Shown here: positions 9,889 through 20,500 of the stretch, piece after piece
Layout of the letters: each line of letters opens with the position of its first letter
Numbering within the stretch: position 1 is the stretch's first letter
From: Saprolegnia diclina VS20
Taxonomy: Eukaryota; Oomycota; Saprolegniomycetes; Saprolegniales; Saprolegniaceae
Reading direction: 5' to 3'
NCBI RefSeq assembly: GCF_000281045.1
Contig: NW_008246124.1
Coordinates: 245,629-309,628 of the forward strand
Length of the DNA stretch: 64,000 bases
Notes under the pieces: model-generated
Told to the model about the DNA's origin: nothing
Database searches by the model: none
The model's input: only the letters and a program-made list of their open reading frames with translations
Translations under genes and position numbers: made by a program

Positions 9889-10527
9889 TTAACAGGCCAT
9901 GGGGGGTGCGAGCTCGAGGATCGGCGCGAGGCTGCACTTGGAGTACCCGTGCTTCTTGGGAAGAGGTGGCTCGGTGAGCTGGAGCTGGCGCAGGAGGCAC
10001 GGGATGCGACCTTCGCGCTGGTCGCGGGGGGTGATGCTGAGGTAGCGGACTTGGCCGCTCGTGAAGAAGCGCTGGAGGAGCCAGTGCGCCTGCGTCGCCA
10101 CGAGCGTGCAGTTGCGGTAGAGCGGGTTGGCGCCGATCTTGAGGAGCGCCTCCATGTACGCGTGGAGGTCGATCGCGCGCTGCGAGAGCACGTCGTCGGT
10201 GTGGAAGAGCTTCTTGGCCGGGAACGGGAGCGCGCGCAGCTTGGCCGCGAGGCCCTTGCAGTAGTGGCAGTGGGGCGCGTCAAAGACGTCGTCGAGGTTG
10301 TCGCGCAGGTCGGCGACGACCGAGTAGCGGCGCTTGACCTCCCAGAGGCTGCGGCCGCGGCTGTCCTCGACGACGACCGCGTACTCGGTGTAGTCGCCGG
10401 CCTGCTGGGGCACGACGCAGTGGATGAGGTACCCCTTCATGCTCGTCGGCTTCATGGGCGTCGGCGCCGCCTTGGCGCTGCTGCTCTTCTCCGTCACGAT
10501 CCCGCGGCCCACGACATGGCGTATCAT
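9889..10527 (-). CDS. PX-domain phosphoinositide-binding protein
   Basis: A 212-aa single-exon product. After a Ser/Ala/Lys-rich N-terminus the PX domain spans about residues 28-160. It has a beta-sheet start (YLIHCVVPQ), the conserved basic motif KRRYS whose Arg contacts the 3-phosphate in known PX domains, the proline loop ALPFPAKKLF, and the helix IDLHAYMEALLKI. The C-terminal 50 residues have no known domain. Expected to bind PtdIns3P on endosomal membranes; this follows from the family and is not shown here. It is followed after 53 bp by the RING gene on the same strand, which hints at co-expression. Confidence 0.85.
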   Translation of the reverse strand: MIRHVVGRGIVTEKSSSAKAAPTPMKPTSMKGYLIHCVVPQQAGDYTEYAVVVEDSRGRSLWEVKRRYSVVADLRDNLDDVFDAPHCHYCKGLAAKLRALPFPAKKLFHTDDVLSQRAIDLHAYMEALLKIGANPLYRNCTLVATQAHWLLQRFFTSGQVRYLSITPRDQREGRIPCLLRQLQLTEPPLPKKHGYSKCSLAPILELAPPMAC

Positions 10528-11212
10528 CCAGGCTTTTGCTCAAATGAGGAAACTCAACTCAAAATTGGATGCGAAATCGACGCGCGCTGATTGGCTCGCT
10601 TTGCTTCTCAGCGCGCGACTTCAACGTCCGACAGAAAATTATTACGTCGACCTATTTTCGGCGCGGCTGGTTTGCGTCGACGTATATTTCGAGCGTCCGC
10701 GGCGCACGGACCGGAACCTTCTACAATTGTAGTCGACTAGTCGACTACGCCATCCCTTGCATGCAGTCGCCGCAGGACTGCAAGCATCGGCTTGGGCTAA
10801 AAAGTAAATGGCGCATGGGAGTCTATCACATGTGCGAAAGCCAGATCCAGAGTGATGTGGCGCGGCTCAGATGCAGAGGTGGTCCGCATCAAGAATTTAT
10901 CCGCCGAGCGCGACTGCAGTGGGATGCCCGATGACGGCGCGGGCGGGAAGGACTTGAGAGTTGGGTCACTCCTTGACATTCTGAGAGGTGAAGGAACGAC
11001 AGCGTTGTTCCGTATACATATCTGGGAGCGAAGGACGGAATCTCGGTGCGAATCTGCCGCACCGAACGCTACTTACTACCAAGGCCTTGCTACTCCCGGC
11101 GTTGCCCACACTCACTGGACACTGCCCTTTCCTGGATACAAGTGGCGCGAACAGACTTTTTTTGAATTTATTGAGAATACATTTGAGAAAATGAAAAAAA
11201 AAGATTAAAAAG
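10528..11212. other. intergenic between PX gene and tRNA-Pro
   Basis: No gene supported. An open frame of 118 codons on the plus strand at 10852-11208 has no recognisable motif and atypical codon use. It contains the overlapping palindromes at 10721-10748 and an A-rich run just before the tRNA that serves as its Pol III terminator on the reverse strand. Confidence 0.5.
10721..10748. promoter_or_regulatory. two overlapping perfect palindromes
   Basis: CTACAATTGTAG (10721-10732) is a perfect 12-bp palindrome. Its last four bases are the start of a second perfect palindrome of 20 bp (10729-10748) built from GTAGTCGACT and its reverse complement. TCGACTA also repeats within it. It lies about 200 bp upstream of the PX gene start and may be a dimeric protein-binding site or cruciform; no function is shown. 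Confidence 0.45.
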
Positions 11213-11284
11213 GGCCCCAACCGGTGATCGAAACCGGGACCTCCTGCACCCAAAGCAGGAATCATACCACTAGACCATTAGGGC
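11213..11284 (-). tRNA. tRNA-Pro (anticodon UGG)
   Basis: A 72-nt cloverleaf on the minus strand. Acceptor GCCCTAA pairs with TTGGGGC (one G:T), discriminator C. The anticodon stem CCTGC/GCAGG encloses loop TTTGGGT with anticodon TGG. The T-stem is CCGGT/ACCGG with loop TTCGATC. A TTTTT run follows on the reverse strand. No intron. Confidence 0.96.
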
Positions 11285-11630
11285 GCTTCATATTGCATTC
11301 ATGTATTTGACGTAAAATAAGATGTTAAAGATTAATTGAGTTTACAATAACAGTCTTTTGTGTTTGTGCGTGGGAAGAGACTGCACGCCAACTGGTCCAA
11401 TCGATGCTCGTATGCATAGGGGTATATCGTGGAGAAGAAACGACGACGCAGCGTGCGGCATGGCGCCGACAACGTTGTTTGATTGTTGGATTCGGATTTG
11501 AGTTTGAGTTTGAGCTTTGCAGAAATTCAAATCGGTGCTGGCGCCAAACCGTCCAGTCCGGTTGGCGCGTCCGGATACGGTGCCACGGTTGGGCTGGCAG
11601 CGCAGTATCCGGAGGCGCAAGGGGCGGAGC
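11285..11630. other. intergenic/5' region of SMC2
   Basis: Presumptive promoter and leader of SMC2. The reading frame stays open upstream to 11517, but the extra 38 residues are not SMC-like. A T/G-rich tract near 11480-11520 is the only compositional feature. Confidence 0.45.
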
Positions 11631-14600
11631 ATGTTCGTCGAGGAGGTCATCATCGACGGCTTCAAGTCGTACGCGACGCGGACCGTGGTCTCTGGCTTCG
11701 ACCCGCGCTTCAACGCCATCACGGGCCTCAACGGCTCCGGGAAGAGCAACATCCTGGACGCGATCTGCTTCGTGCTGGGCATCACCAACCTCTCGGCGGT
11801 CCGTGCGGCCAACCTGCAAGAACTCGTGTACAAGCAGGGCCAGGCCGGCGTGACCAAGGCGAGCGTGACCATCGTCTTCAACAACAGCGACGCGGCCAAG
11901 AGCCCGGTGGGCTACGAGCAGTACAAGCAGATCTCGGTCGCGCGCCAAGTCGTGCTCGGCGGCAAGAACAAGTACTTGATCAACGGCCACACAGCGCAGG
12001 TCAGCCAGGTGCAGAACCTCTTCCACTCGGTGCAGCTCAACGTCAACAACCCGCATTTCCTCATCATGCAAGGCCGCATCACCAAGGTGCTCAACATGAA
12101 GCCGCCCGAGATCCTCGGCATGATCGAAGAGGCCGCCGGCACGCGCATGTACGAGAACAAGAAGCAAGCCGCGCTCAAGACGATGGCCAAGAAGGAGAAG
12201 AAGGTCGACGAGATCAACAAGATCCTCGCCGACGAGATCACGCCGACGCTCGAGAAGCTCCGGAAGGAGAAGCGCAACTACATGCAGTGGGCCGCCAACA
12301 ACACGGAAGTCGAGCGCCTCACGCGCTACTGCGTCGCGTACGACTACACCAAGGCGCTGACGATCTCGAGCAAGTCAACGTCCGAGCTCTCGGAGCTGCA
12401 GGCGTTGCTCGCGGCGGCGCAGGCGAGAAAGGCCGAGCACGCGGCAGCGATCGACGCGCTCTCGGACGAGATGGACGAGATCCAGAGCACACGCGACGCG
12501 CAGCTGCAGGGCGACTTTGACGAGCTCAAGACGAAAGAAGACGCGATCGGCCGCGACGTCGTCAAGCTGCGCACGAAGGCGACCAACCATGCGTCGACCG
12601 TCGGCGCCGCCAAGACGACGGTGCGCACGCTGCAGGAGCAGGCGGCCGACCTCGACCACGCGATGGCGGCGCAAGAAGCGTCGATATCGACCTTGATGCA
12701 GCAAGGCGAGAGCATCGAGGCGACGCATGCGGCGCGCGCGCAGGCCGTCACGGACCTGAGCGGCGAGATCCAGGCGCTCAACGCCGGCGTGAGCAGCTCG
12801 AGCTCCAAGCAGTCGCTCACGGACCAGCTCGCAACCAAGACGCGCGAGCTCCAGGCCACCAAAACCCACATCCAGCAGCTCCAGCTTAAGCTGCAACACC
12901 ACGTGACGTCGGTGGCCGCCAAGCAGGCGCAGTTGGCCAAGACCAAGAGCCAGAACAAGGCCATCGAAGCGAGCGAAGCCGCGCTCCTGCGCGACGTGCG
13001 CAGCCTCGAAGAGCAGGTATCGGGCCTCGAGCGCCGCTTCAACGTCGGCGCCGAGGCCGAGCTGCGCTCGAAAAAAGAGGCCTTGCAGCAGCGCGTGGGG
13101 CAGTTGCACCGCGACTTGGACGACGCGAGCGCGGGCGTCGCCGCCCGTCTGCGCTTCGACTTTGATACGCGGGCGGTCGACCCGAGCGGCGTCCACGGCA
13201 TGATCGCCAAGCTCTTGTCGGTGCGCGACGGCAAGCATACGACCGCGCTCGAGATGGCGGCCGGTGGCAAACTGTACCAGATCGTGGTCGACAACGAGCA
13301 CACGGGCCAGGATCTGCTCACGAACGGCAACCTCCGGTCGCGCGTGACCGTCATTCCGCTCAATAAGATCTCACGCCGGCCGCTGACGTCGCACCAAGTG
13401 GCGGCCGCCGAGCGCATTGCGCGCGAGAAGCGGGGCCACGCGTGGCCGGCCCTCGACCTGATCGAGTTTGATGACGCGGTCGCGCCCGCGATGGAGTACG
13501 CCTTTGGGTCGACGATTGTCTGTGACTCGAGCGCGACCGCCGAGGCCGTCACGTTCCACCGCGACGTCCGCGCGCGCACGGTGACGTTGGAAGGCGACTC
13601 GTTTGACCCGGCGGGGACGCTCCAGGGCGGGTCGGCGCCGAGCAACAACAATGCGATTTTGAAGCGCGTGCACGCCGTCGCAGCCATCGCCCGGGACCTC
13701 GAGCTCGCGCGCGCCGAGCGCAACGCTGTCGCCGACGAGCTCGACGCGATGCGCGATGACGCCAAGGCGTACGCCGACCTGCAGCGCAAGCTCGAACTCA
13801 AAGCGCACGAACTCTCGCTCTTGCGGCGGCAGATTCAGGAGACGTCGTATGCCCAGATCCAGGCCGAGCTCGCGCGCCTCGAAGCCGACCAAGCGGCGGC
13901 GACGACGGACCTCGCGACTGCGAATGCGTCTTTGCCGACGCTCGACGCTGCGATCCGCGCCCTCCAGGAGGACATTGCGTCGATGGCGACGGGCCGCGAA
14001 GGCCGGCTCAAGGCGCTCGGCGTGCGCCTCAAGGACGCCAAGGCGTCGCTCGTCTCGGCGGCGTCGGCGCTGCAGACGCACACGCAGTCAATCGCGGAGC
14101 TCCGGCTCGAACTCGACACGATGCGCGACGAAAAGGCGGCGCTGCAGGAAGCGCTCGCGTCGGCCGAGACGAGCTTGGTTTCGCTGCAAAAAGAGGCGGA
14201 CAAGGTGCGCAGCGCGCTCGCGGCCATGGAAGCCAGCCTCGGCGAGGTCTCGGCGCAGCTCCAGGCGCAGCGCGCGAGCTTGGCGCAGTGCGACGAGGAG
14301 TTGAAAGGGCTCCAGGCGACGCTGGAGGCGCGCAAGAAGAGCGTGCGCGACGCAGACCTCGAGGCCAAGAAGATCGACGTGCGCATCGGTCGCATGCAAA
14401 AAGACACGTCGGCCGCGACGTCGCTCGTCGAGAACCTCCAGAAGCAGCACCCGTGGATCGCGACCGAGAAGGAGTACTTTGGCCGCGACCAGTCGGACTT
14501 TGACTTCAAGCGCATGGAGCTCGGGGCGGCCAAGGCGCGGCTCGCAGAGCTCAAGGACGCGCAGGGTTCGCTGGCCAAGAAGATCAACAAGAAGGTGATG

Positions 14601-15167
14601 GGCATGATTGAGAAGGCCGAGTCCGAGTACCAGAGCTTGATGGAGAAGCGCACGATCATCGAGAAGGACAAGACCAAGATCAACTCTGTCATTACGGAGC
14701 TCGACACGAAGAAGAACGAGGCGCTCGAAATCACGTGGCAGAAGGTCAACAAGGACTTTGGCTCGATCTTTGCGACGCTCTTGCCGGGCACGAGCGCCAA
14801 GCTCGACCCGCCGGCCGACGGCTCGATCCTCGACGGTCTCCAGGTCAAGGTGGCGTTTGGCGGCGTCTGGAAGGAGAGTCTTACGGAGCTCAGCGGCGGC
14901 CAGCGCTCGCTCCTCGCGCTTTCGCTCATTCTGTCGCTCCTCCTCTTCAAGCCCGCGCCCATGTACATCCTCGACGAGGTGGACGCGGCGCTGGACCTCT
15001 CGCACACGCAGAACATTGGGCAAATGATCCGGTCGCACTTCAGCCACTCGCAGTTCATCGTCGTCTCGCTCAAGGAAGGCATGTTCAACAACGCCAACGT
15101 GGTGTTTCAAACCAAATTCGTCGACGGCGTCTCGACCGTCGCCCGGTCCACGCCCCACGGACGCTAA
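11631..15167 (+). CDS. SMC2: condensin ATPase subunit SMC2
   Basis: Structural maintenance of chromosomes 2 (1,178 aa), ABC-type ATPase that pairs with SMC4 in condensin to compact mitotic chromosomes. It is a single exon. The N-terminal head begins MFVEEVIIDGFKSYATRT, and Walker A GLNGSGKS is at residues 32-39. Long coiled coils flank a hinge around residues 515-640 (HGMIAKLLSVRDG onward, with PLNKIS and TLQGGSAPS). The C-terminal head carries the ABC signature LSGGQ (about 1086) and Walker B MYILDEVDAALD (about 1110). The start at 11631 matches the conserved SMC2 N-terminus. The usual SMC2 length is about 1,170-1,200 aa, so it is complete. Large antisense open frames opposite this gene are GC-bias shadows. 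Confidence 0.97.
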   Translation: MFVEEVIIDGFKSYATRTVVSGFDPRFNAITGLNGSGKSNILDAICFVLGITNLSAVRAANLQELVYKQGQAGVTKASVTIVFNNSDAAKSPVGYEQYKQISVARQVVLGGKNKYLINGHTAQVSQVQNLFHSVQLNVNNPHFLIMQGRITKVLNMKPPEILGMIEEAAGTRMYENKKQAALKTMAKKEKKVDEINKILADEITPTLEKLRKEKRNYMQWAANNTEVERLTRYCVAYDYTKALTISSKSTSELSELQALLAAAQARKAEHAAAIDALSDEMDEIQSTRDAQLQGDFDELKTKEDAIGRDVVKLRTKATNHASTVGAAKTTVRTLQEQAADLDHAMAAQEASISTLMQQGESIEATHAARAQAVTDLSGEIQALNAGVSSSSSKQSLTDQLATKTRELQATKTHIQQLQLKLQHHVTSVAAKQAQLAKTKSQNKAIEASEAALLRDVRSLEEQVSGLERRFNVGAEAELRSKKEALQQRVGQLHRDLDDASAGVAARLRFDFDTRAVDPSGVHGMIAKLLSVRDGKHTTALEMAAGGKLYQIVVDNEHTGQDLLTNGNLRSRVTVIPLNKISRRPLTSHQVAAAERIAREKRGHAWPALDLIEFDDAVAPAMEYAFGSTIVCDSSATAEAVTFHRDVRARTVTLEGDSFDPAGTLQGGSAPSNNNAILKRVHAVAAIARDLELARAERNAVADELDAMRDDAKAYADLQRKLELKAHELSLLRRQIQETSYAQIQAELARLEADQAAATTDLATANASLPTLDAAIRALQEDIASMATGREGRLKALGVRLKDAKASLVSAASALQTHTQSIAELRLELDTMRDEKAALQEALASAETSLVSLQKEADKVRSALAAMEASLGEVSAQLQAQRASLAQCDEELKGLQATLEARKKSVRDADLEAKKIDVRIGRMQKDTSAATSLVENLQKQHPWIATEKEYFGRDQSDFDFKRMELGAAKARLAELKDAQGSLAKKINKKVMGMIEKAESEYQSLMEKRTIIEKDKTKINSVITELDTKKNEALEITWQKVNKDFGSIFATLLPGTSAKLDPPADGSILDGLQVKVAFGGVWKESLTELSGGQRSLLALSLILSLLLFKPAPMYILDEVDAALDLSHTQNIGQMIRSHFSHSQFIVVSLKEGMFNNANVVFQTKFVDGVSTVARSTPHGR

Positions 15168-15304
15168 TACGTACTGCGTTGACTTCGTACTCTGTTCTCG
15201 TGGACGTTCTTGCCTGCTTTCGAGAGACGGTGCGGGCTCGATCACGCTTGATAGATTGAAAGTTCGATATGGATACATGGATGCAGAGCGACTATAAGAA
15301 GCGG

Positions 15305-17550
15305 CTACGTGGCGGGCTCGGCGTCTCGGACTTCGGTCGTCAACGTGTCGACGTCGACGGAAGCTTTTTGCCGGCGCGCGAGCTCGAGCACGACGCGGAA
15401 CGACGGCAGTGGCGGGGCGTCGGCGGTCCGCACCTTGGCCAAGTAGGCGTCGGCGAGCGCATAGGACGTGGCGCGCCACCAGAGCCGCTCGATGTGGAAG
15501 CGGACGTCGTCGTTGTACTTGCGCTGGCAGATGCGCTTGTGCAAGCGCGCCTCCTTGATCTTCTCGAGGAGCACGCCGACGAGGATGAGCGAGATCGTCG
15601 TGCAGTTGGACACGACGATGATGACGGCGACTTGGTTGAGGTTGAGACTGCGGGCGTTGCCGACGTTCATGCGCACGAGGAGACCGGCTAGCGTGAATAT
15701 GTGGACAATATTGTCTATCAAACGCGTACCAAAGAGCGTGACGAAGAGCTGCATCTGCGCCATGGCCGCGACCGCGTTGTTGGAGCCTTCTTTATACGGC
15801 TGCACCGCGAGCAAGATCGACATGTAGATAAAGCTAGCAAGGCGTTGGTTGCTACGACAAGAAGACGGTCTGTCCTACATGATGATGAGGCCGACAACGA
15901 CTTGGGTGATGGAGCCCTGGCCGACAAAGACGATGACGCCGTTCATGAAGAGCTTCCTACGACCACAACGTGTCTTCCGCGCATCGTCGAGGAGCGTACC
16001 GGACAAGGTCGACGATTTCGAAGAACCAAAACTCGTCCTTGTCTACACCAAAACTCAGTGGCACGGTGGGACTATCGCAGATGGGTACAGGCGTGGTATA
16101 TAAAGCCGACGCCGGCGACGACGCTCGGGTTCTACAGGTCGCGTGACGCACCGCTGTCAGTACGTCCTTCGTACCCGGAGGTTGCGCTTCATCATGTAGC
16201 GCGAGAGGAGGTCGTCCGCAAACGCCATGTTGCGCTCGTCCCAGTGCAGCCCGTTGGCCTCGTAGTCGACCTTCATCGCGTCGATCCACTTGGTGCGCGC
16301 GAGCTCGTGCTTGCCGTCCTTGAGCTGCTTCATCTTGGCGCGGACGCCGTCGTGGCGCTCGCGTAACAAGATGAGAAAGCACGTGAGCGGTACCCCTAGT
16401 CCCACGTATTTCAGTATCAAGCGTGTATCAAGCTATCAAGTGCGGACCGAGGATCCAGCCGACGCAGCCCACGGCGCCAATCGCGGCGCGAAGGTACCAT
16501 TCGCTGCTATAGCAGAGGTAGTTCATGTCGGACACGAGGTAGAACCCGGCGCCGATCTCGAGGCAGTTGAAGAGGTCGAGGATCTTCTTGCTCACGGCCG
16601 GGTAAAACACGAGCGCGAGCCAGAAGAAGATCTTCCAGCACTTGTTGCAGTACGTTTGAAAGTTGAGCCGGAGCCGGAGCCGCGCCTGCCAGAGCCGCAG
16701 GTTCGTTCGAACCACTTGCTTGCGAATCGCCGCGGACTCGAGCACGTGGGTCGTCGGGCACTGCGTGTGCGTGGCTGCGTACGTCGGCAGGAGCGGCGCG
16801 GCCGCGTGTTTCTCAAAGACAAAGCGGTGGAGCCGCTCGGAGCGCGAGAGCGGCTCGGCGGGCACGGGCGCCGTTCCCGCGACCAAGTCGAAGTTTGGCA
16901 GGCCGCAGCGCGGGCAGTGGCGCGGGACCCGGTGCAGCTTGCGTCGATAGAGGAGCACGCCAATGCGGTACGCGCTGTACAAGAGCGCGAAGAAGAGAGC
17001 CGTGATCCCGAGCGTGAGCCTATACACAGTTAGAAACAGCAATGGGAGAGGCGGGAGCGGACTCGAAGTCGACGTAAAAGTTGTAGCGCAAGACGCAGTC
17101 AATGTGGGGGATCGCGAGGAAGCTGAAGTTGAACTTGAGGAAGAATTGCATGAAGACCGCAGCGTCGGACGGCCACTCAATGTCGTACGTGTCCTTAAAG
17201 CTCGCAAAGATCTGGAAAAAGCTCACGAGGATCTTGAGCTTCTCGGGGTTGATGCTCACGGGTGGCGGCCGAAGGCGCTTGATCTGGAAGAGGTTGGCCG
17301 GCGTCGCGCGCAGCTTGAGCGTCTTCCCCGGCATCACCCGCTTATAGAAGGTTGCGAGCGGCCGGAGCACGAGCCGCTCGAGATGCGACGGCGCGTCCGA
17401 GTCGGCGACGCTGTACTCGAACGGCTTGTCGGCCTTGGCCGCTCTGGCCTGCGCCATGAGGACGCGGTCGGTTCCCGCCCGGAGGTATAGAAAAGCGCCC
17501 AAAATGGCAACCGCAACAAGAAGCAGAGGCAGCATCATGTAGGCGTAGAA
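15305..17550 (-). other. C-terminal membrane module of the giant protein
   Basis: About 640 residues with several hydrophobic segments: LPLLLVAVAILGAFLYL, GITALFFALLYSAYRIGVLL, FFWLALVFYP, GAVGCVGWILGVPLTCFLIL, GVIVFVGQGSITQVVVGLII, FIYMSILLAVQP, QMQLFVTLFAGLLV and VAVIIVVSNCTTISLILVGVL. Between the first two lies the conserved-looking KILVSFFQIFASFKDTYDI and IPHIDCVLRYNFYVDFE region, and a CPRC pair follows TM2. The layout resembles the membrane end of protist beta-helix/ephrin-like surface proteins and is loosely TRP-like; homology to channels is not established. Confidence 0.6.
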
Positions 17551-20500
17551 GGCATTGGACGCCGTCGGCAAGCACTCTACACAAGCATGAGACACAGAGG
17601 TGCTATTGTGGTGCACCGGTGCACGAGCCGTCGGCTAGCTTTTCGAAACCCGGGTCGCACGACGAGCAAAGCACGTTGCGGAAACCGGCGGCGCACTTGG
17701 CGCCCGGACTATTGACGAGCGCTTTGCCAATGTTGGCCTTGCACGCCGACGCCACCTGCGATAGCAAAGTCAGACCCCGGGGCACACACCGATGCAGCGT
17801 ACCGAGCACGTGTAAAAGTTGTAGCCCGACGAGCACGTAAAGATACGCTCCGACGGCCAGTACGACTCGAACGTGGACGCGTTCAAGCACGACCGAATGC
17901 GCTCGAGGCGCGTCTCCGGTGTACCGCCGGGGCACGGGTCCCCGCTTTGAAAGGCCGAAGCGTCGTCGCAGAGCGCGCCCATCTTGGACGCCGGTGCATC
18001 GTTTAAGAAGAACCCTTGCTGCGTGCTCGGGTAGTCGACACCGGTGTACGCGACGCCGGTGCCGACGACGGTCGACTGGAGACACGTGGCCCCCATCGGA
18101 CACGGGTGGCAGTTGATGCCGTCCAAACTAGAGCAGACATATTGGGCATGCGGATGTGGAGAGCGATTACCTAAAGCTGCCTTGGGGACACGGAATGCAT
18201 TTCCTACACCCTAGTGGTCAGCGCACGACCAATAATTGTTGAGTCGTACCCGGCGTTGAGCGAGTACCCCGGGTTGCACGGGTTGACCTGGATGTAAATG
18301 TCGATGGCCAGTTGCCGGTCGTTGTAGAGCGTGCACGCCGCGTCGAAGTGGAACGCCGACGACTTGGCCGTCGCCGCCACCTGCGCCTGCGCAAACGTCA
18401 CAAAGCCGGCGCTCGCGGCGATTTGCCCCGCCGGCGTAAAGTCGATCGCATAGCTTTCGCGCAGGTCCTTGTAGAGGCGACACGTGGTCTGCGTATCCAG
18501 CACGCTTCTGGCGCCGTAGTAGTCGACCGTCAAGATCGTCGGCCACGGCGTCGTCGACGCGTTGGGGCTCCACAGATTTGGACCGACGTTGGACGCATTG
18601 GTCGTCATGAGCACGCCGCTCGTGACGTTTTGCGGCCACCACCCGGCCGTGATGTTCATCGGGTCGGTCGCGAGCGACGACGGGGCCGAGAACGCGCACC
18701 CGGCGCAGTCGTACGCCGGTGTCGTCTCGTCAAAGCGCCAGAACGCGTCATTTCCGAGCGCCGCCGTGTTGCCGCTGCTCGTCAATGAACTGTGCACTAT
18801 GCCCGACGTCGAATTCATGTAAAAGCCACCGCCGGTCGATGACGCGTTGTTGTCGATGACGTGAACGCCAATCATCGACACGGTGGCTTGACCTGTCGAA
18901 TAGACGCCACCGCCCATCGTGGCCTTGTTGCTGCCAACTTGCCCGTCATTCGCGACGAGCTAGAGACCTGTTAGTGTCTTTTTGGAGCAGGAGGAGTTAC
19001 CGAGGCCGCATCGCCGAGGTAGACGCCGCCACCGCGCACGGCGCTGTTGCTGAGGATCGACGTACCGTCCCACATGACGGCGGCGGCGTCGGCGAGGAAG
19101 AGCGCGCCACCGAGCGCCAGCGCCGAGTTGTTGAAGAAGAGACAGCGCTGCAGCAAGAGCGTTCCATTGGCCTGGGCGACGGCCCCGCCATCGGTGGCGG
19201 CGAAGTTGTGCTGGAAGACGCAGTCGACCACGTTGATTGTGGCCTGACTGTACATTTGGAGCGCGCCGCCGGAGTAGGCGACGTTGCGCTCAAAGGTGGA
19301 GGTCGAAATCGCCGCCGTGCACGTTTCAAAGTAGAGAACGCCGCCTTCGTTGTAGCCGTAGATGGTCACGCCGCCGTTGGCGCGGAAGGTTGAGTTGCGG
19401 ATCGTGGTCGCCGTGTCGCGGCTCCCAAAGAGCGCTACGTCACCAAGTAAAGAAAACGAGTACGTGGAGGAATCCTACTGTACCCGAGCCGAGGCCGCTC
19501 GCGAGGTTGAGCTCAAACACACTCGACTCGACGCGCAGCGCATTCTTGAGCCCAATGTCCAAGAAGACAGCGCCGCCTTGGTCTTGGGCCGTGTTGCGCC
19601 GGACGACGGCGTTTGTGAGTGCGAGCTGCGACGCGCCGTCGAGGTTGACGCCGCCGCCGTTGTAGTTGGCGGTGCAGTTTTCAAGCAACGACGCTGCCAT
19701 CGCGACGGTTGCCACGTTGGTGATGAAGAGACCGCCGCCAAACTCGGTGGCCGCGCAGTTGGCGACGGTGCTGTTGGATATGGACAGCGCCGCGCCGTCA
19801 ATGTAAATCGCGCCGCCCGAGCGCGCATAGCCGAGTTGCAACTGGGAGTGTTCGATGACGACGCTGGTGAGCGCATCCTTGATGAGCAAGAGACCGCCGA
19901 GACTGGCCACGCTGTCGGGCGCCGTCACCGAACTCGACACGAGCGAGTTGGTAAGAACGACGTGGCTACCGCCCTGAATGTTGAACGCCTACACAACAAC
20001 CCGTGATGTTCAGTCGTCGAGTCGACGGACGCACCCCGCCGTTGTAGTCGGCGTTGATGCGACTCTTTGAGACGGTGGTGCTGTCCAGAGCCACGTTGCT
20101 ACCGAGGTCAATGCAAAAGGCTCCACCGTTGCCCTCACTGGCCGCGTTCTCGACAACGAGCAAGGCGGAGCCTGTCAAGGTGGTGTGCGTGATCCAGACG
20201 GCACCACCGTCTCGGGTGGACGCCGAGTTGTTGAAAAGCGTTATGTTGGACACCGTTAGGACGCTCGTGCCGTCCGGGATGACGTTGCTTTCGCCCGCAA
20301 TGCGGATCGCGCCGCCGCCACTCGTCGCCGTGTTGTTGGCCAGCGTCACGTTGGTGAGAGACGACGACGACTGTTTGGCAGCGTAGAGAGCTCCGCCAAT
20401 CACCGCGACGTTGTAGCTAATCGTGGCGTGCGACACGGCAAGGCGCGCCGCGACGTCGACGTACAAACTGCCCCCGAGGGTGCTTCGACCGCCGGAGACG

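Noticed and set aside
9084-10283. 399-codon minus-strand frame overlapping the RING and PX genes
   Set aside because: It is a frameshifted reading of those genes; Arg/Ser-rich and without motifs.
10852-11208. 118-codon plus-strand frame before tRNA-Pro
   Set aside because: No motif, runs into the A-rich terminator of the tRNA gene; treated as intergenic.
12344-15479. Long minus-strand open frames (up to 485 codons) opposite SMC2
   Set aside because: They are antisense shadows caused by the GC-rich third positions of SMC2; the encoded sequences are Arg/Ser-rich with no domain.
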